The notes below the pieces were generated by a model, which was not told the origin of the DNA, searched no databases, and was given only the letters and a program-made list of their open reading frames with translations. Position numbers and translations under genes: made by a program. DNA of 49,325 nt. It comes from Trujillonella endophytica (GTDB lineage: Bacteria; Actinomycetota; Actinomycetes; Mycobacteriales; Geodermatophilaceae). Where the stretch lies: NCBI RefSeq assembly GCF_019799905.1, contig NZ_JABGCI010000017.1:1-49325 (forward strand), in the 5' to 3' direction. Every line of letters begins with the position of its first letter. Positions within the stretch are counted from its first letter, which is position 1. Shown in pieces: positions 1 through 7,232 of the stretch.

Positions 1-119
1 CCGCCGTCGTCGTCGTCCCCGCCGAGGCTCCCGCCGCCGCAGGCGCTCAGTGCGAGTCCGCCGGCCCCCACCCCCAGGGCACCCAGGAGCTGACGGCGGG
101 ACAGGTCGGGCAGGGCCAT
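1..119 (-). CDS. Tat-exported lipoprotein, N-terminal fragment (probable solute-binding protein)
   Basis: Only the first 39 codons are present; the gene runs off the left edge. Reading the minus strand from ATG at 119 gives a short n-region, the twin-arginine motif SRRQLLGALG, a hydrophobic Gly/Ala/Leu stretch and the lipobox LSAC, followed by a Gly/Asp-rich linker. This is a classic Tat lipoprotein signal, so the mature protein should be anchored by a diacylglyceryl cysteine outside the membrane. A GGAG-like Shine-Dalgarno lies just upstream. Many actinobacterial ABC-transporter binding proteins start this way, but no substrate-binding domain is visible, so that function is a guess. It is divergent from the PaaX-family gene starting at 299. 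Confidence 0.7.
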   Translation of the reverse strand, partial: MALPDLSRRQLLGALGVGAGGLALSACGGGSLGGDDDDG

Positions 120-147
120 GGGGGTCTCCGCAAGGGGTCCGGACGTG

Positions 148-182
148 CTACAGCTACACGTCTGTTCTGGAGAATGCTGTAG
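148..182. promoter_or_regulatory. Inverted repeat between divergent lipoprotein and PaaX genes
   Basis: CTACAGC (148-154) and GCTGTAG (176-182) are perfect 7-bp arms separated by 21 bp. A second small dyad, CTTGA-ttgtg-TCAAG, follows at 189-203. Both lie in the divergent intergenic region (120-298), so they are candidate operators for the adjacent PaaX-type regulator. No binding motif is established for this family member. Confidence 0.35.
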
Positions 183-298
183 AGCGCACTTGATTGTGTC
201 AAGCGCCACAGTAGGTGAGGGCGCACCGTTACCGAGTCGTTGCCGACCCCGGCCTCCGTCGTCCGGGGGACGCGGGCGCAGGGGGTGGGGATGCCACG

Positions 299-1153
299 AT
301 GGTGGACGTGGAGGCAGTCGACGAGCCGTTCGTCACACGCCGTCAGGAGCTGGGGGCCGCGAGTGCGCGCAGCCTGCTGCTCACCGTGCTCGGCGAGTTC
401 GTGCTGCCCACCGGCCGTGCGGTGTGGACGGCGGCGCTGATCGAGCTGCTGGCCGAGCTCGACGTCGCCGAGAAGGCCGCCCGCCAGGCGATCATGCGGA
501 CGGCGGACTCGGGCTGGATCGCCTCGTCCCGGGTCGGCCGGGAGACCCGCTGGTCGCTGACCCCCGCCGGCACCCGCCTCCTGCGGGAGGGTAGCGAGCG
601 GATCTACGGCTTCGCCACGGACGAGCGGCAGTGGGACGGCCGGTGGCTGGTCGCCCTGGTCGGTGTCCCGGAGAACAACCGCGCGCTGCGGCAGCGGCTG
701 CGCACCCAGCTCGGGTGGGCCGGGCTCGGCTCGCCGTCGGCCGGCACCTGGGTCACGCCCTGGACGGGCCGGGAGCGGGAGGTGCGCGACGCCCTGGTCG
801 ACCTCGGCCTGCTGACCGGCAGCTGGACCTTCGTCGCCGGCGCCGGCGGGGTCGGCGACGAGCGCTCCCTCGCCCGCGCGGCCTGGGACCTCGACGACAT
901 CGAGGCGCGCTACGAGGACTTCCTCGAGCTGGTCGGCCGTCGGCGTCCCCGTACCGACCGGCAGGCACTGGTCGCGCAGGTCCGGCTCGTGCAGGAGTGG
1001 CGGCGCTTCCCGCTGCTGGACCCCGGCCTGCCGCGGGAGCTCCTCCCGCCGCGGTGGAGCGGCAACCGCGCCGCGGAGGTCTTCCGCGAGCGGCACGCCG
1101 CCTGGGCCCCGAGGGCCCAGGCGGCGTGGGCGGAACTCGCCCGCGAGGACTGA
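299..1153 (+). CDS. PaaX-family transcriptional regulator (first copy)
   Basis: This 284-residue protein has the PaaX layout. An N-terminal winged helix (ARSLLLTVLGEF through the recognition segment EKAARQAIMRTADSGW) is followed by the PaaX central domain (WDGRWLVALVGVPE, then LGSPSAGTWVTPW). The conserved C-terminal segment has EWRRFPLLDPGLPRELLP, the most diagnostic part. PaaX regulators repress aromatic-acid operons and are released by aryl-CoA ligands. An in-frame upstream start at 215 exists, but ATG 299 follows a purine-rich GGGGGTGGGG tract and begins where family similarity begins. The gene is divergent from a lipoprotein gene and lies upstream of a second PaaX paralogue and an aryl-CoA operon. 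Confidence 0.85.
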   Translation: MVDVEAVDEPFVTRRQELGAASARSLLLTVLGEFVLPTGRAVWTAALIELLAELDVAEKAARQAIMRTADSGWIASSRVGRETRWSLTPAGTRLLREGSERIYGFATDERQWDGRWLVALVGVPENNRALRQRLRTQLGWAGLGSPSAGTWVTPWTGREREVRDALVDLGLLTGSWTFVAGAGGVGDERSLARAAWDLDDIEARYEDFLELVGRRRPRTDRQALVAQVRLVQEWRRFPLLDPGLPRELLPPRWSGNRAAEVFRERHAAWAPRAQAAWAELARED

Positions 1154-1169
1154 CACGGTCCGCTCCGCG

Positions 1170-1718
1170 TTACGCCGGGACGGGGTGGTCGGCCAGCCAT
1201 GCGCGGCCGGCCTCGGTGATGACCCGGACGTCCTTCTCGGCCTGCAGCAGCGGCGGGTCCTGTCGGTAGAGGTGGGCGACGAGGCGGTTGTCGGGCGCGA
1301 GTTGGCGGGCGATCTGGTGCGCCTCCAGCTTGTGGAGGCGCCCGCCGGGGGCCTCGGCGAAGCGCTTCAGCAGCGCCGCCTGTGCCTCCTCCGGGTCCCG
1401 GCGGGGAGTCGGGGCCGCCGGCGCGGGCTCCTCGTCGAGCAACGCGGTGACCGCGCGGGAGAAGGTCTGCACCAGGTCGCGGATGCGGTCGTCGCGCGAG
1501 GGTGCGCCGACGTCGCCGCCGGCGCCCTGCCAGGTCCGCTGCGGGTGCCGGCGGAGGTACTCCTGCTCGAGCTCGAGCATCCGCTCGGTGTGCGTGCGGA
1601 ACTGGTCGGCGGTGCCGTGCAGGAAGACCCAGTGCCGCATGGCATGGGCGTGGACCCCCTGGCGCTCGAGTTCGTCGTCGGACAGCTCGCGGGCGGGCAC
1701 GCCCGGTCGGTCGGTCAT
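1170..1718 (-). CDS. DUF6158-like protein
   Basis: A 182-residue soluble protein with no signal peptide or membrane segment. The N-terminal part (VPARELSDDELERQ, then FLHGTADQFRTHTERMLELE and EYLRRHP) matches what I remember of the actinobacterial DUF6158 family. The second half, after a Pro/Ala-rich linker near residue 95, contains LLKRFAEAPGGRLHKLEAHQ and a C-terminal TEAGRAWLADHP that looks like a small winged-helix-type module. The start ATG at 1718 is backed by AAGGAG. It is convergent with the PaaX gene ending at 1153. No function is known to me. Confidence 0.7.
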   Translation of the reverse strand: MTDRPGVPARELSDDELERQGVHAHAMRHWVFLHGTADQFRTHTERMLELEQEYLRRHPQRTWQGAGGDVGAPSRDDRIRDLVQTFSRAVTALLDEEPAPAAPTPRRDPEEAQAALLKRFAEAPGGRLHKLEAHQIARQLAPDNRLVAHLYRQDPPLLQAEKDVRVITEAGRAWLADHPVPA

Positions 1719-1785
1719 GGCGCTCCTTGATGTGGATCGGTCCGGTGTGATCCGGCTCTCATCGTCCTGTGAGTGGCCTGCGCTG

Positions 1786-2532
1786 TCACGCCGAGGCGTC
1801 CTCGGTCCCGGTCGCCGCGCGGGCCAGTGCCTCGGCCAGCTCGGCCGGCCGGGTGAACACCGACTCGTGACTGCCCGGCACGGTGACCGGGGTGGCCCCG
1901 ATGCGGTCGGGGAAGCGCGGCGTCCAGGCGAACTCGCCGGGCGGCAGGGCCGTGTCCCCGGTCGAGTACACGTAGTGCAGCGGGACCCCGAGGTCGCGGT
2001 AGGCGTTCCCGCCGACGGGCTCGTCGGTGAAGGTCCGGTAGGGCTGCGGGCGCAGGACGGAGTGCACGACGGCAGCCGTGGCGGGGGCGGCGTCGTCCAT
2101 GAAGCCGTTCTGGAAGACCTCGAGCGGCAGCGCCACGGTGTCGTCGTCCGAGGCCGCGGCCAGCGAGGCGAAGAGCTCCTGGTAGGCCGGGGGCACCTCG
2201 TCGTTCAGCGAGCGGCCGGCCTCGGGCACGAAGGCGCTCCAGAAGACGACGCCGGCCAGCCGGTCGGCCAGCCGCGGGGCCGCGCCGGCGATCACGTAGC
2301 CGCCCCAGCTGTGGCCGACGAGCGTGACGTCGCGGCGGTCGGTCGACTCCACGTGGGCCACGAGTGCCTCGACGCAGTCGGCGAGGGTGACGCCGCGCGC
2401 GTCGTCGTCGATCCCCAGGCCGGGGCTGGTGACCGCGCTGACCCGGTGGCCGGCGGCGCGCAACCGCTGGGCCACCGGCTGCCAGGACCAGCCGCCGTGC
2501 CAGGCGCCGTGCTGCAGGACGAAGTCCGCCAT
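1786..2532 (-). CDS. Alpha/beta-fold hydrolase (esterase-like)
   Basis: A 248-residue single-domain alpha/beta hydrolase without a signal peptide. The oxyanion-hole region HGAWHGGWSW lies at residues 8-17. The nucleophile elbow GHSWGG follows at about residues 73-78, and the likely catalytic His is in PGSHESVF near the C-terminus. The N-terminal HGAWHGGWSWQPVAQRL pattern is shared with plant-type methyl-salicylate esterases and hydroxynitrile lyases. Methyl-salicylate hydrolysis would suit the neighbouring salicylate cluster, but that is speculation from context. Start ATG 2532 has GAGGAGGAA upstream. It lies 55 bp downstream of the PaaX gene on the same strand and may be co-transcribed with it. 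Confidence 0.85.
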   Translation of the reverse strand: MADFVLQHGAWHGGWSWQPVAQRLRAAGHRVSAVTSPGLGIDDDARGVTLADCVEALVAHVESTDRRDVTLVGHSWGGYVIAGAAPRLADRLAGVVFWSAFVPEAGRSLNDEVPPAYQELFASLAAASDDDTVALPLEVFQNGFMDDAAPATAAVVHSVLRPQPYRTFTDEPVGGNAYRDLGVPLHYVYSTGDTALPPGEFAWTPRFPDRIGATPVTVPGSHESVFTRPAELAEALARAATGTEDASA

Positions 2533-2587
2533 GTCCGTTCCTCCTCGTCGAGGGCCGGCGGCCGCGGGTGGCGCGCCGGGAAGCGCG

Positions 2588-3394
2588 TCAGGGGTCGTGC
2601 CGGTCGAGCACCTCGCGGACGTACCGGTCGGCGGGGCCCTCGAGCGCCTCGTGGGCGGCCAGGAACAGGGCGTGCGCGCGGGCGCCGGGCCAGCTCTCGG
2701 GCAGCAGCTCGGCGGGCAGGTCCGGGTCGCGGAAGGGGAAGCGGCGGTAGGCGGAGATGAGCCCGATCCGCCGGCGCAGCGCCTCGGCGCCGGGCAGGGT
2801 GGCGAGCTCGGCGGCGGGCGGCAGGTTCTCCAGTTCGGTCACCAGCTCGGCGTAGTCGCGGCCCAGCGTGTCGAGGTCCCAGCAGCGGGCGGCCATCCGC
2901 CGGTCGGCCTCGCGGCCGTGGCTGCGGGCGGTGAGCAGCTCCACCCGGGTGGCCGGGGTGCCGGCCAGGGTCTCCTCCGCGGCGCTCAGTCGCGGGTGGG
3001 GGCTGAGCCAGACCGACGGCGCCAGCGGCCCGAAGCCCAGCCAGGACAGCGCCCGGCGCACCCGCTCGCGCTCGGCACGCTCGGCCTCGGGGACGGCGTA
3101 GAGCACCATGCGCCACTCGCCGTCCCACTCCGCGTGCCCGCGGTCGAGGATGCGGGCGCGGCCCTCGTCCAGCAGCCGCCAGCTCTGCTCGGTCAGCTCG
3201 TAGACGGTCTGCCGGCCGTCGCGGCGGGTGGCGAACCACCCCTCCCGGCGCATCCGGGAGAGCACGACGCGGGCAGTGCTCTCGCCGATGCCGAAGACGC
3301 CGAGCAGCTCGCCGAGAGCCTGCATGCGGGCGGCACCCCCGAGATAGCGCAGGTGGTCACCGTAGAGGTCGAACAGGACCGAGCGGGGCTTCAC
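2588..3394 (-). CDS. PaaX-family transcriptional regulator of the aryl-CoA operon
   Basis: A 268-residue PaaX-type repressor. The N-terminal wHTH includes SVLFDLYGDHLRYLGG and the recognition helix region ESTARVVLSRMRREGW. The central domain has WDGEWRMVLYAVPE and LGFGPLAPSVWLSPHP, and the C-terminal domain contains SAYRRFPFRDPDLPAELLP. It is a paralogue of the gene at 299-1153. The GTG start at 3394 has GGAGGCG upstream. It is divergent from the operon starting at 3534, so it is the natural regulator of that operon. The family is known to sense aryl-CoA thioesters (phenylacetyl-CoA in E. coli), which fits a pathway whose key intermediate would be salicylyl-CoA. That ligand is inference. Confidence 0.88.
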   Translation of the reverse strand: MKPRSVLFDLYGDHLRYLGGAARMQALGELLGVFGIGESTARVVLSRMRREGWFATRRDGRQTVYELTEQSWRLLDEGRARILDRGHAEWDGEWRMVLYAVPEAERAERERVRRALSWLGFGPLAPSVWLSPHPRLSAAEETLAGTPATRVELLTARSHGREADRRMAARCWDLDTLGRDYAELVTELENLPPAAELATLPGAEALRRRIGLISAYRRFPFRDPDLPAELLPESWPGARAHALFLAAHEALEGPADRYVREVLDRHDP

Positions 3395-3444
3395 GTCGGT
3401 GCGCCTCCGATCCGGCGGCGAGTGCCTCTGTCGCGACGACAGTA

Positions 3445-3486
3445 ATGTGTGCCATCATCGAGCCGCCCGTCAAGCAAGTGACACAT
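3445..3486. promoter_or_regulatory. Divergent PaaX / monooxygenase operator region
   Basis: The 139-bp intergenic region contains ATGTGT at 3445-3450 and ACACAT at 3481-3486, an inverted repeat with centres 36 bp apart. They sit in the less GC-rich middle of the region, where promoters for both directions must lie. They are candidate half-sites for the PaaX-type repressor. Symmetry and position are the only evidence. Confidence 0.4.
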
Positions 3487-3533
3487 GTTGCCTCGGCCGG
3501 AGGTCGGGGCGGCACCCGTCCCCAGGGGGATCG

Positions 3534-5099
3534 ATGCGGATCGCGGTGCTCGGTGGTGGCCCCGGAGGGCTGTTCGCCGCCGCTCTGGCCAGGAGCTCGG
3601 ACCCCACCCGTGAGGTCACGGTGTTCGAGCGCAACCGCGCCGAGGACACGTTCGGCTTCGGCGTGGTCTTCTCCGACGCGACGTTGGCGGAGATCCACGC
3701 GGCGGACCCGGTGCTGCGCACCGCGCTCACCGAGCACGGCGTGCACTGGGACCCGATCGAGCTGCGGCTGCACGGTCAGCGGCTGTCCTGCGGCGGCAAC
3801 GGCATGGCCGCCGTCGAGCGGCGCACCCTGCTCCGGCTGCTGCAGGAGCGGGCGATCGGCACCGGCGTCGACGTCCGCTTCAACACCGAGGCCGCCCCCG
3901 ACGAGCTGCTCGCCGCGGGCTACGACCTGGTGGTCGCCGCCGACGGGGCGAACTCCCGGCTGCGCAACCGCTTCCCGGAGGTCTTCGGCGCGACGGTCGA
4001 GACCGCGACCGCGAAGTTCGTCTGGCTCGGCACCACGTACCCGTTCGACGGGCTGACCTTCGTGCACGAGCGCGGGCCGCATGGGGTCTTCGCCGTCCAC
4101 GGCTACCCGATCGGCAACGGCGTCTCCACGTTCATCGTCGAGACCGACGAGGCCTCCTGGCGGGCCGCCGGCCTCGACGAGTTCGACGTCACCCAGCCGC
4201 CCGGGCCGAGTGACGAGAAGACGAGGGACTACCTCCAGGAGCTGTTCGCGCCGCAGATCGACGGCGCCCCGCTGCTGGTGAACAACTCGCGGTGGGCGAA
4301 CTTCCGCACGCTGCGCACCGCCCGCTGGACGCACCGGGCCGGCGGCACCGGCATCGCGCTGCTCGGCGACGCCGCGCACACCGCGCACTTCTCCGTCGGC
4401 TCCGGCACGAAGATGGCGATGGAGGACGCGATCGCCCTGGTCGCGGCCCTCGACCGGCACGGGGACGACGTCGACGCCGCGCTGGCCGGCTACGCCGAGG
4501 TACGCCGCCCGCAGGTGGCGCGGATCCAGGACTCGGCGCGGCCGAGCCTCTCCTGGTGGGAGCACTTCGGCCGCAGCCACGACGCGATGCCGCCGTGGCA
4601 GTTCGCCTACCACTTCTTCACCCGCAGCCTGCCCGACGCCAAGCTGCGCCGGCGCGACGCCGGCTTCGTCGACGAGGTGCACCGCGCCTGGGCCGCCGAG
4701 CACGGCGCCGGGCCGCTGGAGAGCCCGGGCGAGGTCGCCGGCCGCCGGCTGCCCGGCCGGGTCGTGGAGCTGCGGGACGGCGCGGTCGCGCTGCCGGACG
4801 GCCCGCTGCCGCTGCGCGCCGACGCCCCGGCGGCGGCGGGGGAGGCCTGGGGCCTGGCGGTCGCCGCGCCCGACGAGGAGGCGGGGATGGCCGACGCCCT
4901 CGCCGCGGTGGCGCGGGGCGCGGCGGCCGGCGCGGCGCTCGTCGCGGTCTCCGGCGGTACCCCGCTGACCCGGCGGCTGCTGTGCGAGGCCGCCCGCCTG
5001 GAGCACCGGGTCCCGGCGCTGCTGGTCGAGGACGCCGACCCCGACGTCTGGCTGACCGCGGTCCTCTCCGGCCGCACCGACCTGGTCGCCGCCCCGTGA
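3534..5099 (+). CDS. FAD-dependent aryl-CoA monooxygenase (salicylyl-CoA 5-hydroxylase-like)
   Basis: A 521-residue class A flavoprotein hydroxylase. The FAD dinucleotide motif GGGPGGLFAA is at residues 7-16. The segment VFERNRAEDTFGFGVVFSD is characteristic of the N-terminal half of anthraniloyl-CoA monooxygenase and salicylyl-CoA 5-hydroxylase. VVAADGANSRLR and the second FAD motif GIALLGDAAHTAHFSVGSG follow. The expected reaction is NAD(P)H- and O2-dependent 5-hydroxylation of salicylyl-CoA to gentisyl-CoA. The bifunctional relatives carry a full C-terminal Old-Yellow-Enzyme barrel of roughly 350 residues. Here only about 80 residues remain, ending in TGxTDL-like SGRTDLVAA, which resembles the end of that barrel. 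The start ATG 3534 follows AGGGGG. The stop overlaps the next gene's GTG. Confidence 0.82.
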   Translation: MRIAVLGGGPGGLFAAALARSSDPTREVTVFERNRAEDTFGFGVVFSDATLAEIHAADPVLRTALTEHGVHWDPIELRLHGQRLSCGGNGMAAVERRTLLRLLQERAIGTGVDVRFNTEAAPDELLAAGYDLVVAADGANSRLRNRFPEVFGATVETATAKFVWLGTTYPFDGLTFVHERGPHGVFAVHGYPIGNGVSTFIVETDEASWRAAGLDEFDVTQPPGPSDEKTRDYLQELFAPQIDGAPLLVNNSRWANFRTLRTARWTHRAGGTGIALLGDAAHTAHFSVGSGTKMAMEDAIALVAALDRHGDDVDAALAGYAEVRRPQVARIQDSARPSLSWWEHFGRSHDAMPPWQFAYHFFTRSLPDAKLRRRDAGFVDEVHRAWAAEHGAGPLESPGEVAGRRLPGRVVELRDGAVALPDGPLPLRADAPAAAGEAWGLAVAAPDEEAGMADALAAVARGAAAGAALVAVSGGTPLTRRLLCEAARLEHRVPALLVEDADPDVWLTAVLSGRTDLVAAP

Positions 5100-7231
5100 C
5101 CGGCCCTCTCCCCGGCATCGGATCCCATGCCCCCGTCTCCGCGCCGGACACGAGGGCAGGGGATCCCACGCCTGAGAGGGGCGACCGGCTCGCGCCGCTG
5201 TTCGCCCCGCGCGGGATCGCGGTCGTCGGCGCCTCGCGCGACCCGGCCAAGCTCGGCGCGGTGATGGCCCGCTCGCTGGCCGCCTTCCCGGGCACGGTCG
5301 CCGGGGTCAACGCCCGCGACGTCGACCCCGCCGCCGGCCGCTACGCCTCGGTCGCCGACGCCGCGGGGGCTGCCGGACCGCTCGACCTCGCCGTCCTCTG
5401 CGTCCCCGCCGCGGTGTCGGCGCAGGCGCTGGCGGACGCCGCCGCCGGCGGGGTGCGTGCCGCCCTGGTCTGCTCCGGCGGCTACGCCGAGGCCGGCGGG
5501 CCGGGCGTCGGGTTCCAGGCCGACCTCGTCGCCGCGGCCGCCGACAGCGGCGTCGCGCTGCTGGGACCCAACACCTCCGGCTTCCTCGCGCCCGGCCGCG
5601 GGCTCACCGCCTCCTTCGTCCCGGGCGCCGCCGCGGTGGCCAGCGGCCCGGTCGCGGTCGTCGCGGCCAGCGGCGGGGTGAACCACGCGCTCGCGTTCCT
5701 GCTGGCCGAGGCCGGCCTCGGGGTCTCGCTCGCGGTCGGGCTGGGCAACGCGGTCGACGTCACCGCCGCCGACGTCCTCACCCACCTGGTCTCGGACCCG
5801 GCCACCCGGGCGGTGGCGCTGCACGTCGAGTCGGTGACCGACGGGCCGGCGCTGGTCGCCGCCGTGCGCGCGGCCACCGCGCGGGTGCCGGTGGTCGCGC
5901 TGGTGGTGGGGCGCAACGACGTCGCCGAGTTCGCCCGCTCGCACACCGGCGCGCTGGCCACCTCGTGGCGGACGACCCGCGCCGCGCTGCGGGCCGCCGG
6001 CGCGGTGCTGGTCGACGACGAGCGGGAGCTGGTGGACGCGGTCGGCGCGCTCTCGGTGCTGCGGCTGGCGCCCGCGGCCGATCCCGGCGTCGGCGTGGTC
6101 ACCGCCCAGGCGGGTCCGGGGCTGCTGCACGTGGACGGGCTGCGCGGCCGCGGCGTCGCCGTCCCCCCGGTCACCGGTGCCACCCGTGCCCGGCTGGCCG
6201 AGCTCCTGCCGCCGCTGACCTACCAGGCCAACCCGGTGGACACCGGCCGGCCGGGGCCCGGCTTCGCCGACGTGCTGGCCGCCGTCTCGGCCGACCCGGC
6301 GGTCGACCTGGTGAGCGCCTACGCGCTCTCCGAGCCCGACGCGCTGGACCTGCCGGCCGCGGTGCGCGCCGCCGGCGCCGGCCCCCTCGTGGTGGGCCTG
6401 GGCGGCCCGCCGGAGCAGGTGGTGCCCCAGCGCCGGGCGCTGCGCGAGCTCGGCGTGCCGGCGCTGACCAGCCCGGCCGCGCTGACCGCGGCGGTGGCCG
6501 CGCTGGTCGACGACGCTCGTGGACGGGCCGCGGCTCCCGAGTCGGCTCCCGTGCGGCCGGCCGCCGCCCCCATCCCCGCCGACCTCGACGAGGACCAGGC
6601 CAAGACGCTGCTGGCCGGCCTCGGCGTGCCCTGCCCGCCCCGCCGGGCCTGCGCCGACCGCGCCGCCGCGCACGCGGCGCTGGCGGAGCTGCCCGCCCCG
6701 CTGGCGGTGAAGCTGCTCGACGCCGCGGTGACGCACAAGAGCGACGTCGGGGGAGTGGTGCTCGGCGTCCGCGACGCCGCCGCGCTCGACGCCGCCCTCG
6801 ACGCCCTGGAGGCGGCGGGCGCGACCCGGTTCCTCGTCGAGTCCATGGCCCCGCCCGGGCCGGACCTCATCGCGGGGGCCACCCGCGACCCGGTCTTCGG
6901 GCCCACGGTGCTGCTCGGGCTGGGCGGCGTGGTGGCCGAGGCGCTGGCCGACGTCGCCGTGGCCCCGGCACCCCTGACCGCGACGACGGCCGGCGCCCTG
7001 GCCGACGAGCTCGCCGGCCGCGCGCTGCTCGACGGCTTCCGCGGCGGCCCGGTGGCCGACCGCGCCGTGATCGGCGCGGTGCTGGCCGCGCTGGGCGACC
7101 TGCTGACCGCACATCCCGAGGTCGACGCGGTCGAGGTCAACCCGTTGCGGGTGACCGCCGACGGGCTGCTGGCGCTGGACGCCGTGGTGACCGTCGTCCC
7201 TGCCGCCGGACCGCGCGAGGAGGCGCACTGA
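5096..7231 (+). CDS. NDP-forming acyl-CoA synthetase (fused alpha/beta, ATP-grasp)
   Basis: A 711-residue fused ADP-forming type acyl-CoA synthetase. The CoA-binding Rossmann domain opens with GIAVVGASRDPAKLG near residues 40-55. The succinyl-CoA-synthetase-like domains follow (LLGPNTSGF; ASGGVNHALAFLLAEAGLGV). The phosphorylatable histidine is expected in the SHTGALA loop (His283). The C-terminal ATP-grasp_5 domain has DEDQAKTLL and VKLLDAAVTHKSDVGGV. The GTG start overlaps the upstream stop as GTGA, so translation is likely coupled. Within a salicylyl-CoA operon it may supply or transfer CoA, the place taken by SdgB in the Streptomyces WA46 pathway, or activate a later carboxylate. The substrate cannot be read from sequence. 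Confidence 0.85.
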   Translation: MTGPLPGIGSHAPVSAPDTRAGDPTPERGDRLAPLFAPRGIAVVGASRDPAKLGAVMARSLAAFPGTVAGVNARDVDPAAGRYASVADAAGAAGPLDLAVLCVPAAVSAQALADAAAGGVRAALVCSGGYAEAGGPGVGFQADLVAAAADSGVALLGPNTSGFLAPGRGLTASFVPGAAAVASGPVAVVAASGGVNHALAFLLAEAGLGVSLAVGLGNAVDVTAADVLTHLVSDPATRAVALHVESVTDGPALVAAVRAATARVPVVALVVGRNDVAEFARSHTGALATSWRTTRAALRAAGAVLVDDERELVDAVGALSVLRLAPAADPGVGVVTAQAGPGLLHVDGLRGRGVAVPPVTGATRARLAELLPPLTYQANPVDTGRPGPGFADVLAAVSADPAVDLVSAYALSEPDALDLPAAVRAAGAGPLVVGLGGPPEQVVPQRRALRELGVPALTSPAALTAAVAALVDDARGRAAAPESAPVRPAAAPIPADLDEDQAKTLLAGLGVPCPPRRACADRAAAHAALAELPAPLAVKLLDAAVTHKSDVGGVVLGVRDAAALDAALDALEAAGATRFLVESMAPPGPDLIAGATRDPVFGPTVLLGLGGVVAEALADVAVAPAPLTATTAGALADELAGRALLDGFRGGPVADRAVIGAVLAALGDLLTAHPEVDAVEVNPLRVTADGLLALDAVVTVVPAAGPREEAH

Positions 7232-7232
7232 C

